A DNA stretch of 64,000 nucleotides from Paenibacillus polysaccharolyticus (GTDB taxonomy: Bacteria; Bacillota; Bacilli; Paenibacillales; Paenibacillaceae): contig NZ_FMVM01000002.1 of the NCBI RefSeq assembly GCF_900102085.1, forward strand, positions 310,001 to 374,000, given 5' to 3'. The notes under the pieces were generated by a model that saw nothing but the letters and a program-made list of their open reading frames with translations, was not told the origin of the DNA and searched no databases. Each line of letters opens with the position of its first letter. Position 1 is the first letter of the stretch. A program made the translations under genes and the position numbers. Below are positions 28,864 to 37,919 of the stretch, piece after piece.

Positions 28864-28893
28864 AAAAAAGCCGCTATTGAGCGGCTTTTTTAA
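28864..28893. terminator. Bidirectional terminator
   Basis: AAAAAGCCGCT / AGCGGCTTTTTT is a perfect stem with T runs on both strands, between the converging esterase-family genes. Confidence 0.9.
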
Positions 28894-28969
28894 TTTTGGT
28901 TTAGATTAGACTTTTTTACAATGTCATTTTTCAAAATATCTTTTTCCGGAAAGTTATTGATACTTCTGC

Positions 28970-29854
28970 TTATCTTTGAATAATGTCTACAATCTGTTTA
29001 AGCGCCTTTTTCGCTTCAGGTATAGGAAATACCGGGAAGACATGATTCATTTTTGGATACTCAAAATAGTTTATGTCAACCGACTGACGGGCAGCTTTTT
29101 CTCTGAATTTTCGAGCATCCGGAAGGAAAAATTCATGTGTACCAATAAACAGAGAAATCTTGCCCAGATTTTTAATCTCTCCATGAATAGGACTAACTAA
29201 ATAATGAGTTCGCGGGGTTTCACCAGCGTACCTCTTTCCAGCTTCAACCAGCATGTCCCAATTCAACATCGGCTCTTTATCAATCATGGCAAGGACTTGA
29301 GGGTTATTTAAGGTGATATCAAGCCACGGAGAGAGTAGAATAATGTCTTTAGGCTGTGGCAATTCTTGCTCTAATAAATATTGTGCAAAGGCTAAAGAGA
29401 GACCACCTCCGGCAGAATCGCCCATGATGACCATATTTTCAGGTTTCGCTATTTTTAATATATGCTGGTACACCTTAAGGACACTTTCTATTGCAGCCGT
29501 ATATTGATTGTCCGGAGCTTTCGGGTAGATTGGCACGAAAACCGTGCAATTCAATTGCTCCCTTAAGTTGTGTAAGAAATGCCAGTGCCAAGTTAGTGGT
29601 TGCTCAACATATCCTCCGCCAGGCAAATACAACACAATTCGTTCGTCGGAACGAGAATTGGATTTTAGTATATACGTATCCAAAGGCAGGTTACCGTCTT
29701 TAGTGATATTGTACTTCTGTTTAAGTTTAGCAGGGACCTGATAGGATTCGCTATTGATTTGACTGCGTTTCTCCATAAATTCATTTACGTCCAGCTTTTT
29801 TTTCGTGATTCTTAGCAATACTTCTACAAGAAAACTTCGTATACTCCGCATCAT
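28970..29854 (-). CDS. Alpha/beta hydrolase (hormone-sensitive lipase type esterase)
   Basis: The 294-residue esterase has an oxyanion motif LYLPGGGYVEQP, the nucleophile elbow GDSAGGGLS, LSPWLDITL, and the C-terminal D in LFIGTHEFFLPDARKF and H in MNHVFPVF, as in family IV lipases. It has no clear signal peptide. The start is ATG 29854 behind AGGAGG, not the upstream in-frame ATG at 29893, which has no ribosome binding site. It is divergent from a LysR regulator that may control it. Confidence 0.88.
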   Translation of the reverse strand: MMRSIRSFLVEVLLRITKKKLDVNEFMEKRSQINSESYQVPAKLKQKYNITKDGNLPLDTYILKSNSRSDERIVLYLPGGGYVEQPLTWHWHFLHNLREQLNCTVFVPIYPKAPDNQYTAAIESVLKVYQHILKIAKPENMVIMGDSAGGGLSLAFAQYLLEQELPQPKDIILLSPWLDITLNNPQVLAMIDKEPMLNWDMLVEAGKRYAGETPRTHYLVSPIHGEIKNLGKISLFIGTHEFFLPDARKFREKAARQSVDINYFEYPKMNHVFPVFPIPEAKKALKQIVDIIQR

Positions 29855-29902
29855 AATCGACCTCCTGTAATGAGAATACTTGATTTTAAACATAAAAGAT
29901 AT

Positions 29903-29937
29903 TTAAATATAATTTAGTATCATAAATATATATTTAA
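29903..29937. promoter_or_regulatory. Inverted repeat in the divergent esterase/LysR promoter region
   Basis: TTAAATATA (29903-29911) and TATATTTAA (29929-29937) are exact inverted repeats 17 bp apart. The region is very AT-rich, so this is only a candidate LysR site. Confidence 0.3.
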
Positions 29938-29954
29938 GGATAAGAGGGATGAAC

Positions 29955-30869
29955 ATGAATATTTCACAGTTGCAATATTTGATTTCCGCTGCACAATGGG
30001 GTTCATTTACGAAAGCTGCAAATGTGCATCATCTTACCGTACCAACCATTAGTCAGTCGATCAAACAATTGGAAGAAGAGCTGAATACCGTTATTTTTCA
30101 CCGAACAAAAAGGGGGGTCTTTCCAACAGCAGAAGGGGAATTGATTCTCCAGCATGCGGCAGCCTTTCTCAAAAATATTGAACATATGCAAGGTGCATTG
30201 CTTACTCTAAAAGAAGAATCCTTAGAGAGTATTACCATCTCCAGCATTCCGGGTTTTGTTCCTCAAGTGGTGCAGACGATGCTGGAATTGATGAAAACCT
30301 ATCCGACACTTAGAGTCCAGATGATCGAGGGGGATACGCAGAAGGTAATGAAGGACGTTCAAGAGGGTCATGCCAATATGGGTTTGCTATCGTACCCAAA
30401 AAGCCAACGGAACACTTTATTTGATTGGGTCCCAATTGTTGAAGGTGACGCAGTATTGATCATGAACACCCGTTCACCTTTACGTTTTTTTAAAACGATA
30501 TCGCCTGAAGACTTACATAATGAAGTATTTGTCCTATATAAAGACGAACAGATCGAAACAATCGCACACACATTAATGTCCGCCAATCATACCAACCGTA
30601 TCGCCTTGATCACCAATAATATGGATGCATTATGTCAAATGATTGTTTATGGGAATGCCATCACGATCGCTCCCGATTTTATATTAAATGCGGTATCTTC
30701 GATCTATCTGGAACAATTAGTTACGGTTCCTTTGCAACAATTCAGCGCAGAGAAAGCCGTTCTAGGCAGAATCACACGAACAGATGAACCGATTTCTAAA
30801 ATGGTGGGAGAATTTACAACCAAGCTGACAAATCTCGTGCAAAACACAAAAGGCTCTTCGTTGGATTAA
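29955..30869 (+). CDS. LysR-family transcriptional regulator
   Basis: The 304-residue protein carries a LysR winged helix (QLQYLISAAQWGSFTKAANV, PTISQSIKQLEEELNTVIFH) and a type 2 periplasmic-binding effector domain. ATG 29955 has GAGGG at good spacing; the ATG at 29949 overlaps that site. It is divergent from the alpha/beta hydrolase gene. Confidence 0.9.
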   Translation: MNISQLQYLISAAQWGSFTKAANVHHLTVPTISQSIKQLEEELNTVIFHRTKRGVFPTAEGELILQHAAAFLKNIEHMQGALLTLKEESLESITISSIPGFVPQVVQTMLELMKTYPTLRVQMIEGDTQKVMKDVQEGHANMGLLSYPKSQRNTLFDWVPIVEGDAVLIMNTRSPLRFFKTISPEDLHNEVFVLYKDEQIETIAHTLMSANHTNRIALITNNMDALCQMIVYGNAITIAPDFILNAVSSIYLEQLVTVPLQQFSAEKAVLGRITRTDEPISKMVGEFTTKLTNLVQNTKGSSLD

Positions 30870-30917
30870 TCCATCGCGAGCCAGAGGAATTCATTAGGAA
30901 ACACAATCAATATGCCT

Positions 30918-31631
30918 TCAGTGCTCAATTGGAGGGATTGTATCAAGCGTGGGCTGTGAAATATGCAATTTCAAATTCTCGTCGATTGATGCGTAAAAGA
31001 TGTCCTCACTCTGGAGTCCCCGAGCAATAAGTTGTTCATCTAGCCAAGCTTCATCCTTGTTGACATATTCCAATACACGTTTTGAGACGTTGCCCTCAAG
31101 AATCAACGGATAAGCGATGCTTTGGTCTGTCTTCGTTAATCCTAAATCTTCGACGGTCACACTAGCCTTTAATGGGCTTTTGTGAACCGTCAATCTTCCG
31201 TTTGCCTCCAGTATCGCGAGCTCAACCTCTTCCATATGAAATATATCTTTTTCACGCAACATTTGAAGGATGTTATCAATGGAATAACGGACTTGATGTA
31301 GATTGGAAACAATTAAATTTCCATTCGATATGACAACGGTCGGCTTAAATGTAATCCATTTGCCGAATGTTTTGTATTTGATCACCAGCAAAGAAACGAT
31401 TCTTTGCATAAGTCCAATAAAAATAATGGCATAACCTGTAGGAATATGCTCTATCTCAGGGTCTGCAATATCTGCACCTACTACAGCTCCAAGTGCAAGT
31501 ACCACGAGAAAATCAAATACAGGCAACTCCCCGATTGACCTTCTTCCCATAACAAGCCCCATCACTAGAAGCAGGGGGAAAATGGTTACGATCCGTCCTG
31601 TAACGAGAAGGAGATCTTTAGCTAATTCCAA
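30918..31631 (-). CDS. DUF421 (YetF-type) membrane protein
   Basis: The 237-residue protein has about three N-terminal membrane segments followed by a cytoplasmic DUF421 domain pair: VMGRRSIGELPVFDFLVVLA at the membrane exit, KPTVVISNGNLI and LQMLREKDIFHMEEVELAIL. Bacillus YetF/YdfR/YrbG paralogs are linked to spore or envelope functions but are poorly defined. Monocistronic. Confidence 0.88.
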   Translation of the reverse strand: MELAKDLLLVTGRIVTIFPLLLVMGLVMGRRSIGELPVFDFLVVLALGAVVGADIADPEIEHIPTGYAIIFIGLMQRIVSLLVIKYKTFGKWITFKPTVVISNGNLIVSNLHQVRYSIDNILQMLREKDIFHMEEVELAILEANGRLTVHKSPLKASVTVEDLGLTKTDQSIAYPLILEGNVSKRVLEYVNKDEAWLDEQLIARGLQSEDIFYASIDENLKLHISQPTLDTIPPIEH

Positions 31632-31753
31632 TTCGTTTCAACTTCCTTTTAATTTGGATTTCTGTTGTCTGCGAATGCTTTGTATACACTATTTCCAATA
31701 GAAGAGGAGGATAAACGCTAGGAATTGCTGTGGATTTCACACCACGATTCGGT

Positions 31754-32641
31754 TTACGACGTATGGTTTATAACTTGCTTCCGATAATGTTGAGGCGTTA
31801 CCCCCATCTGTTTATGAAAAATGAATGAAAAATAACTTGAACTTTGGAAACCGCATGCAAGTGCAATTTCACTTACGGATCTTCGTGTTTCTTTTAACAT
31901 TTCACAGCTCTTCTGAAGACGATATTGCGTCACATAGTTATTGGGTGTCTGGCCTACATATTGATTAAACAATGTACAGCAACGACTCCTGCAAACCGCC
32001 CCGGCAGTTGCAATGTCTTCAAGTGATATTTTTTGATCATAGTTCTGATGAATAAAGCTTGTCATCTCCTGCACATGCGTTAATACGCCTGATTGTCGGG
32101 AAACAAACTGCAAGTGATCCCCAATAGCCGCACACAAAGCTAAGGCCTGTGACACTAAGCGAAAAGGATTCGGGGTAAGATGTTCCGTGTACATCTCCCA
32201 ATAGATTTCCTGAATGGACTGTAACAGGCTTTTCTGCCAATCAATTTGATTGGTGAGAAACATATAATCCGTCATCATGTGACCGAATTTTTGCTCCCAA
32301 TAAGATTGTAAAAATGACGTCTTCTCACCAAGGATTGAAGGATGAATGACAACCACAAGGAATACACAATCGCTGTGATCTGCAAGCGAGTAGCCGAAGT
32401 GCAAGCGCTGGCTATTCACGAAAATACCTTCCCCTGGATTCAAACGTGTAACCTTTCCATTCACCGAAAAATCCATCGCGCCTTCCAATACATAAATAAA
32501 CTCCAGATCGATATGCCAATGAGCAACGGCTGCTTCGTTGTTAAATTGATGAAGATTTCCTTTTCTCACATAAAGCGGGAGATCAGGAAAATTATATTTT
32601 AAACGTTCTGACAAATCGGAGAACACCTCTAAATTGGTCAT
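31754..32641 (-). CDS. AraC-family regulator with cupin domain
   Basis: The 295-residue protein has a cupin (AVAHWHIDLEFIYVLEGAMD, GEGIFVNSQRLHFGYSL) and a C-terminal AraC domain (SLEDIATAGAVCRSRCCTLF, RSVSEIALACGFQSSSYFSF, ending GVTPQHYRKQ). It is divergent from a MATE exporter, which is its probable target; the inducer is unknown. Confidence 0.9.
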   Translation of the reverse strand: MTNLEVFSDLSERLKYNFPDLPLYVRKGNLHQFNNEAAVAHWHIDLEFIYVLEGAMDFSVNGKVTRLNPGEGIFVNSQRLHFGYSLADHSDCVFLVVVIHPSILGEKTSFLQSYWEQKFGHMMTDYMFLTNQIDWQKSLLQSIQEIYWEMYTEHLTPNPFRLVSQALALCAAIGDHLQFVSRQSGVLTHVQEMTSFIHQNYDQKISLEDIATAGAVCRSRCCTLFNQYVGQTPNNYVTQYRLQKSCEMLKETRRSVSEIALACGFQSSSYFSFIFHKQMGVTPQHYRKQVINHTS

Positions 32642-32760
32642 CCTAATCCCCCTTAGCTAAAACATACGATATTGATAAAATTATAGCCAATTCTGATGGA
32701 AACAACAATGTATATATCCTATTCTTACATTAAGGCGAATCAAAAGGGGACAGAATATTC

Positions 32761-34137
32761 GTGAATAAACCAATGCATCTTGGAGAATTGGGCAAGCGAG
32801 AGTTTAACAGGGAGTTGATGACACTTGTAGTTCCGATTGCTTTGCAGAATCTGATCTCGGCAACGGTGATATCTGTGGATGTCATGATGTTGGGGGTGAT
32901 AAGTCAATCGGCCATGGCGGCCGTGTCCCTTGCAGGACAAATCACCTTTGTATTAACCTTGTTTTACATGGGGATGTCGGCAGGGGCAAGTATTCTCACA
33001 GCACAATATTGGGGGAAGAAGGATACCCCTGCCATACAGCGCATTCTTAGTATTGCCTGCATGTTCTCATTATGTATCTCGATTTTATTTTTTATGACCT
33101 CTTTATTTGTTCCGGAGGCACTTATGCGCTTATTTACAACCGACCCTGAGTTAATTCAATACGGCTCCAGATTTCTACAGTTCAATTCGTTTTCTTATCT
33201 TGTGATGGGTTTATCCCAAATGTATCTCAGCGTAATTAGAAGTATGGAGAATGCCAAGATCGGCGCCTGGATTAGTTCTCTATGTTTGATCTTGAATATT
33301 CTCTTTAATGCACTGTGTATATTTGTTTTATTCCCCTCCCAGCCTGAACTGTCCATTGCTGCAGTAGCTCTAGCCACCGTATTGGCCCGGTTTATTGAAC
33401 TGGCCTGTTGCATCATTCACTCCTTGACCAAAGGAAGCATTCGTTTTCGTTTACCGGTATGGGATCGCATTGAGGGGAATTTATTAAAAGACTTTCTCCA
33501 ATATACACTGCCAGTACAGGGCAATTATATCGTATGGGGCGGAGCACTTACGGCTACGGCTGCCATTATAGGTCATGTAAACTCCGATATGGTAGCAGCA
33601 AACTCGATTGCGTCTGTCGTGAAAAATTTGGCGATTGTTCTCTGTGGAGGCATTGCCGCCGGAGGTTCTGTACTTGTAGGTAAGTATCTAGGACAAGGAG
33701 ATATGGACAAGGCCAAATATGCAGGCAACCTCATGTGTATGTATGCTTTCGTTTTTGGAGTCGTTGCAGGCTGTACCATCCTGGTAACGAAACCTTTAGT
33801 TTATTCCTTGGTGAATTTAAACCCCATTGCCCAAAGTTATCTGGATGGTATGCTCTACATTAGTGCATATTATTGTGTCGCCAAATCGTTTAACGCTACA
33901 ACGATAGCTGGCATATTTCCGGCTGGTGGAGACTCCAAATTCGGTTTATGGTGTGATACGGTGGTCATGTGGTTTGTTATTCTCCCGCTTAGTTACTTAT
34001 GTGCTTTTGTTTGGCAAGTGTCTCCCATTTTCTTATACCTTGTGATCAGCTTGGATGAAGTTCTGAAATTACCTATTGCTTTCATGCGATATCGTCAATT
34101 GAAGTGGCTCAACAACCTAACTAGAAACTTTGCATAA
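32761..34137 (+). CDS. MATE-family efflux transporter
   Basis: The 458-residue protein has about 12 membrane segments in two similar halves, each carrying MATE sequence (NLISATVISVDVMMLGVISQ; GMSAGASILTAQYWGKKD; IAAGGSVLVGKYLGQGDMDK). It exports cationic drugs or metabolites against Na+ or H+. The GTG start at 32761 follows AAGGGGA; an ATG 12 bases later is an alternative. It is paired with the divergent AraC regulator. Confidence 0.9.
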   Translation: MNKPMHLGELGKREFNRELMTLVVPIALQNLISATVISVDVMMLGVISQSAMAAVSLAGQITFVLTLFYMGMSAGASILTAQYWGKKDTPAIQRILSIACMFSLCISILFFMTSLFVPEALMRLFTTDPELIQYGSRFLQFNSFSYLVMGLSQMYLSVIRSMENAKIGAWISSLCLILNILFNALCIFVLFPSQPELSIAAVALATVLARFIELACCIIHSLTKGSIRFRLPVWDRIEGNLLKDFLQYTLPVQGNYIVWGGALTATAAIIGHVNSDMVAANSIASVVKNLAIVLCGGIAAGGSVLVGKYLGQGDMDKAKYAGNLMCMYAFVFGVVAGCTILVTKPLVYSLVNLNPIAQSYLDGMLYISAYYCVAKSFNATTIAGIFPAGGDSKFGLWCDTVVMWFVILPLSYLCAFVWQVSPIFLYLVISLDEVLKLPIAFMRYRQLKWLNNLTRNFA

Positions 34138-34212
34138 ATCTACTTTAGTCAAAGATAGATAAATGCAACTAACTCTAATAAATATCAGCTTTTTATCAAA
34201 GGAGAACGTGTA

Positions 34213-34842
34213 ATGAATATTCAACAGCGTATGGCAAGTAAACAATTATTTACAGATCATGATGCGAATTATCCGGAAGAGGCTGCCGAATTAGCTCATG
34301 CCCGCCAGCGAGGCAAAGCGTTATGCTACGAGATCAATAATCTGCACCCGGATGATGTGGAAATGCGGAAAATACTAATGAAGCAGCTCTTTGGGAGCAT
34401 GGGAGAGAACGTATGGTTGGAGCCGCCTATTCGCATGTCCTATGGTACAAATACATCCGTAGGTGATAACGTGTATATCAATTTCAATCTCACTGTAGTT
34501 GACGACTACAAAGTCACAATCGGCAATGATGTCATGTTCGGCCCGAATGTTACGATTGCGGTAACGAATCATCCTGTTCACCCACAAAGACGCAAGGAAG
34601 GTGCAATGTTTGCATTACCTGTCGTGATTGAAGATGGGGCGTGGATCGGAAGTGGAGCCATTATTTTACCAGGCGTTACGATTGGCAAAGGAAGTGTCAT
34701 TGGAGCAGGTAGTGTGGTAACCAAAGATATCCCGGCTAACGTAATCGCGGTTGGAAATCCATGCAGGGTTCTTCGAGAGATTACGGATCATGATCAAGAA
34801 TTCTACTATAAAGATATGCGGTTTGATCAAGTAGAGTGGTAA
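34213..34842 (+). CDS. Sugar O-acetyltransferase (LacA/Maa family)
   Basis: The 209-residue protein is a left-handed beta-helix acetyltransferase of the maltose/galactoside type: N-terminal Mac domain, hexapeptide repeats, catalytic histidine in VTNHPVHPQRR, and the closing WIGSGAIILPGVTIGKGSVI and VVTKDIPANVIAVGNPCRV. It transfers acetyl from acetyl-CoA to sugars. It lies 75 bp after the MATE gene and may be co-expressed. Confidence 0.92.
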   Translation: MNIQQRMASKQLFTDHDANYPEEAAELAHARQRGKALCYEINNLHPDDVEMRKILMKQLFGSMGENVWLEPPIRMSYGTNTSVGDNVYINFNLTVVDDYKVTIGNDVMFGPNVTIAVTNHPVHPQRRKEGAMFALPVVIEDGAWIGSGAIILPGVTIGKGSVIGAGSVVTKDIPANVIAVGNPCRVLREITDHDQEFYYKDMRFDQVEW

Positions 34843-34857
34843 GAAAGGACTTTTCCA

Positions 34858-35025
34858 ATGAACATATTGTATTGTCTTATTGCAGGAATCATACTGATTT
34901 TCGTCATTAGAGCGATAGTTCATTCACAGTACACACACAAGATGGCAAGTAAAATGAACAAACAATTCAAGCATAATTTTAATGAAGATACCTACCATAA
35001 GGATCAGCAGAATGAATCTAGTTAG
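34858..35025 (+). CDS. 55-residue single-pass membrane peptide
   Basis: ATG 34858 follows GAAAGGA at eight bases and lies 15 bp after the acetyltransferase stop codon. The peptide has one hydrophobic helix near the N-terminus (ILYCLIAGIILIFVIRAIV) and a charged tail ending QQNESS. It matches no family I recognise; ribosome binding site and position support it as a real small gene. Confidence 0.6.
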   Translation: MNILYCLIAGIILIFVIRAIVHSQYTHKMASKMNKQFKHNFNEDTYHKDQQNESS

Positions 35026-35134
35026 TAATCATGCACACGTGATACAACTACAACAGACACCTCTGTATATTTCGAAAACGCCTTGTTGACAGTATCCGTC
35101 TTATTTTGTATGGTGTTCTAAAATATAATCTAAT

Positions 35135-35149
35135 TGAGAATGATTATCT
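35135..35149. promoter_or_regulatory. Fur box upstream of AraC-lipoprotein gene
   Basis: TGAGAATGATTATCT matches the Bacillus Fur 7-1-7 motif TGATAATNATTATCA except at two positions. It is 33 bp before the start codon, so iron-dependent repression is likely. Confidence 0.75.
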
Positions 35150-35182
35150 TTTAGAACAGAAGAGGGGATTACAAATCATCTA

Positions 35183-37111
35183 ATGGACGTTCAAAAACTT
35201 ATACATATTTGGAATCAGGTCATGGTGCGCGTGTTGGATGTACGGCTAAAACAGACTGGCATTGATGATGATTTACATCAATACCGCTTGCCGGCTAGCG
35301 CTTTTATATTCGTTATGCAAGGACAAGGTGAATTATGGGTCGACAATGAAGTATGGCTCTGTGACCGGTTTTATGTATTACACGCCGGTAAGGGAGCTCG
35401 ATTAACCGTTCGTAGCCGAGAAGATCTGAACGTGTATATCGTACTGTACAAAGCAGTTCTTCCCGCTTCCTCCTTAAGAGAATTCCACATGATGATTCAG
35501 GAATCAGATCCGTTTAAGGAATGTTGGGGTTTCTCTCCCGCAGAACCTCTTGTCATGCTGGATTTGCTTCAAACAATGCGCGAACATTGGTTAAAACCTG
35601 ATGACGGATTGACCCGACTTGTGACAAAGGGGGACTTTATCCGTTTTGTCCATGCTGTTCTGCAGGAAAGCGTGCACAGAGATGGCGAGCTTTCCTTATC
35701 AGAACAGATCGTCCGACATCTGTCCAGAAATTACCGACATTCTTTCTCCTTAGAAGCTCTTGCTAGACAATTAAATTACAGCCAGCAATACATATCGAGA
35801 AAATGCAAAGAACAGACCGGTCTAAGTCCGCTGGATTACGTTATCCGTTTCCGAATGGAAGAAGCAAAATCACTGTTAGCTGTTACAATGGCAACTCAAC
35901 AGGAGATTGCTTCGCATGTTGGATATCCCGACCTTATGTATTTCAGCCGTATGTTCAAAAAGTACACCGGCATGACACCAGGACATTTCCGCAAACAATA
36001 TGGCCAATCCGTTTCAGATCATGCAAGGAATACGTCAAAATCATCCGTTGTTCTGAACGACAGAGTACGTTATCATTTCCAAGTAAGTGATATTGATTAT
36101 CAATTTCAATGGAAAGGTGAGCAAAAAATGACCAGAGTTAATCAAAGTTTCTATGCAGCGCTCCTGTTATGTTTAACCATGATCGTAACCGCTTGTGGCG
36201 GGCAAGTAAATAGCGGGAGTACAACGGGTAACGCTAACGCTTCTACTAATTCTACCTCGACCTCTCAGGAGTTGGAATCTACGCCTTCTTCAGAGACCAA
36301 GATAGTGAAAACTGCTTTTGGCGATGTCGAAGTACCCGAGCATCCGCAGCGCGTAGCTGCAATATCGTATCTCGGAACTGTACTTGCGCTAGATGTCAAA
36401 CCGATTGCTGGCGAATCGTTCCTGATGTCAAGTCCATATCTTGAAGGAATGCTGGATGGTGTAACAGATGTAGGAGACTCTGTAGAAAAGTTGCTAGAAT
36501 TGCAACCTGATTTGATCATTACACATAACGGCCAGTCTGAAGTCGTTGAAAAATATCAAAAAATCGCACCTACGGTTTCCGTTCCTTACAATCAATTTGC
36601 CTCCATTCAGGAGGAAATGCTGTATTTCGGTGACTTGCTGGATCGACGGGATGAAGCGGAGAGATGGAACGAACAATTCGAGAAAGATACTGCTGATATT
36701 CGAAAAAAAGTTCAACAATCGGTTCCTGAAGGAAAAACGCTATCGGTTATGCAGGAGTACGATGGGACCGTGTTCCTTTTTGGTCCAAAGTCCGGGCGTG
36801 GCGGCAGGCTAATGTATGAAATCATGGGATTGAAGCCGCCTGCGGCGATTCCAGAAAATATGCTGCAAGAATCCTACTCTGAATTTTCGCTAGAGAATTT
36901 ACCAGAATATACGGGTGATTATCTGATTCTTACAACCGAGGCCAGTTTACAGGAGTTACAGGCTGATCCCATTTGGGGCTTGCTGGAACCAATGCGCAAC
37001 AATCGAGTATATCTATGGACCGAGAACCAATCCTGGTACCGCGATCCTATCGCATTGAACAAACAAATTACCCAGTTGACCGACTGGATCATTGAAGCAG
37101 CAACTCGGTAA
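35183..37111 (+). CDS. AraC regulator fused in frame to siderophore-binding lipoprotein domain
   Basis: The 642-residue frame has an AraC part (residues 1-275: cupin-like region, then SFSLEALARQLNYSQQYISR and TQQEIASHVGYPDLMYFSRM, ending GMTPGHFRKQYG), a 40-residue linker, and a FecB/TroA-type metal-siderophore binding domain (DVEVPEHPQRVAAISYLGTV, DLIITHNGQSE). B. subtilis Btr also joins AraC to such a domain, but without a secretion signal. Here residues 316-338 form a lipoprotein signal (FYAALLLCLTMIVTACGG, lipobox cysteine 338). An internal ATG at 36128 has its own ribosome binding site and Fur box, so a separate secreted lipoprotein may also be made. No ABC permease is adjacent. Confidence 0.8.
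   Translation: MDVQKLIHIWNQVMVRVLDVRLKQTGIDDDLHQYRLPASAFIFVMQGQGELWVDNEVWLCDRFYVLHAGKGARLTVRSREDLNVYIVLYKAVLPASSLREFHMMIQESDPFKECWGFSPAEPLVMLDLLQTMREHWLKPDDGLTRLVTKGDFIRFVHAVLQESVHRDGELSLSEQIVRHLSRNYRHSFSLEALARQLNYSQQYISRKCKEQTGLSPLDYVIRFRMEEAKSLLAVTMATQQEIASHVGYPDLMYFSRMFKKYTGMTPGHFRKQYGQSVSDHARNTSKSSVVLNDRVRYHFQVSDIDYQFQWKGEQKMTRVNQSFYAALLLCLTMIVTACGGQVNSGSTTGNANASTNSTSTSQELESTPSSETKIVKTAFGDVEVPEHPQRVAAISYLGTVLALDVKPIAGESFLMSSPYLEGMLDGVTDVGDSVEKLLELQPDLIITHNGQSEVVEKYQKIAPTVSVPYNQFASIQEEMLYFGDLLDRRDEAERWNEQFEKDTADIRKKVQQSVPEGKTLSVMQEYDGTVFLFGPKSGRGGRLMYEIMGLKPPAAIPENMLQESYSEFSLENLPEYTGDYLILTTEASLQELQADPIWGLLEPMRNNRVYLWTENQSWYRDPIALNKQITQLTDWIIEAATR
36088..36102. promoter_or_regulatory. Internal Fur box at the AraC-lipoprotein junction
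   Basis: TGATATTGATTATCA matches the Fur motif TGATAATNATTATCA at all but one defined position. It lies inside the reading frame, 25 bp before the internal ATG 36128. Confidence 0.7.
36112..36130 (+). promoter_or_regulatory. Internal ribosome binding site and ATG for lipoprotein
   Basis: GAAAGGTGAG precedes ATG 36128 with about eight bases spacing; the product from this ATG begins with a complete lipoprotein signal peptide. Confidence 0.6.
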
Positions 37112-37142
37112 CGGTATTGAATTTCTAAATATATACGATATG

Positions 37143-37198
37143 CTCTCCTACAGTAATTGGGTGAAAAAGTCATCCCTATTGCTGTAAGGAGAGTTTTT
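37143..37198 (+). terminator. Terminator after AraC-lipoprotein gene
   Basis: CTCTCCTACAGTAAT pairs with ATTGCTGTAAGGAGAG, followed by TTTTTTC. Confidence 0.85.
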
Positions 37199-37220
37199 TC
37201 ATGCAAAAAAATTAAGAACC

Positions 37221-37270
37221 GAATTATACCCGGGTAATATTGACTTTGTGTTTTTACCCGGGTATAATTC
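37221..37270. promoter_or_regulatory. Promoter with inverted CCCGGG-centred operators
   Basis: A perfect 17-bp inverted repeat, each arm containing TTATACCCGGGTAA, occupies 37221-37237 and 37254-37270. The sigma-A promoter TTGACT (37240-37245), 17 bp, TATAAT (37263-37268) lies within: one arm is upstream of -35 and the other covers -10. This is the layout of a repressor-controlled promoter. Confidence 0.8.
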
Positions 37271-37299
37271 ATTAAGAAGATCATTAAAGGAGGGTTAAC

Positions 37300-37905
37300 A
37301 TGCAGGATTCACCTGTCGAAATAAACTGCACTGCCTTTGTAGGCAGAAAACATTTCGTCAAAGGAACATTACAACACGTTGTTAAAGTCATAAAAGAAAA
37401 CTTGGAAGAGAATACACTTGTTGATTTGCTTGTTTTTGACGATTCTACTGGAAAACCGATAGATATTGATTTTCGAGGAAGCTTAGAGGATGTACTAGAC
37501 CGTCTTAATAGTAAACCGGGACGAATAAAGGATACGAAAGAAAATGAACAACCCGCTCGCAGAGCCGGCCGTCCCAAACTAGGGGTAGTTTCCGGTGAAG
37601 TTACTTTGCTGCCTAGACAATGGGACTGGCTTAAAGCTCAACCCGGAGGTGCTTCGGTAACCCTGCGTAAACTGATTGATGAAGCTCGCCGTGCTGGGGA
37701 GAACGGAAATAAAGTTCGTGTGGCACAGGAAAACACGTATCATTTCATGACGGCAATGGCGGGTGATTTCCCTCAATACGAAGAGGCTTTGAGAGCACTG
37801 TATGCCGCAAATGAAGATCGCTTCTACGAATCGATTAAAGATTGGACACCTGATATCAGAGATTATATTAAGTCTTTGTCCAGTAATGCATTCACGCAGG
37901 AATAG
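37300..37905 (+). CDS. DUF2239 family protein
   Basis: The 201-residue protein matches DUF2239: opening CTAFVGRKHFVKGTLQHVV, VFDDSTGKPIDIDFRGS, GRPKLGVVSGEVTLLPRQWD, RRAGENG, and FPQYEEALRALYAANEDRF. It is soluble, with no established function. The ATG follows AAAGGAGGG. It is the first gene of a two-gene operon with an alpha/beta hydrolase 14 bp downstream, controlled by the operator pair at 37221-37270. Confidence 0.88.
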   Translation: MQDSPVEINCTAFVGRKHFVKGTLQHVVKVIKENLEENTLVDLLVFDDSTGKPIDIDFRGSLEDVLDRLNSKPGRIKDTKENEQPARRAGRPKLGVVSGEVTLLPRQWDWLKAQPGGASVTLRKLIDEARRAGENGNKVRVAQENTYHFMTAMAGDFPQYEEALRALYAANEDRFYESIKDWTPDIRDYIKSLSSNAFTQE

Positions 37906-37919
37906 AGGAGAACATCATA

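Noticed and set aside
35183..37111. Sequencing error creating the AraC-lipoprotein fusion
   Set aside because: The linker has normal coding character and no homopolymer at the likely old stop site. A frame error cannot be excluded, but an in-frame fusion is the direct reading.
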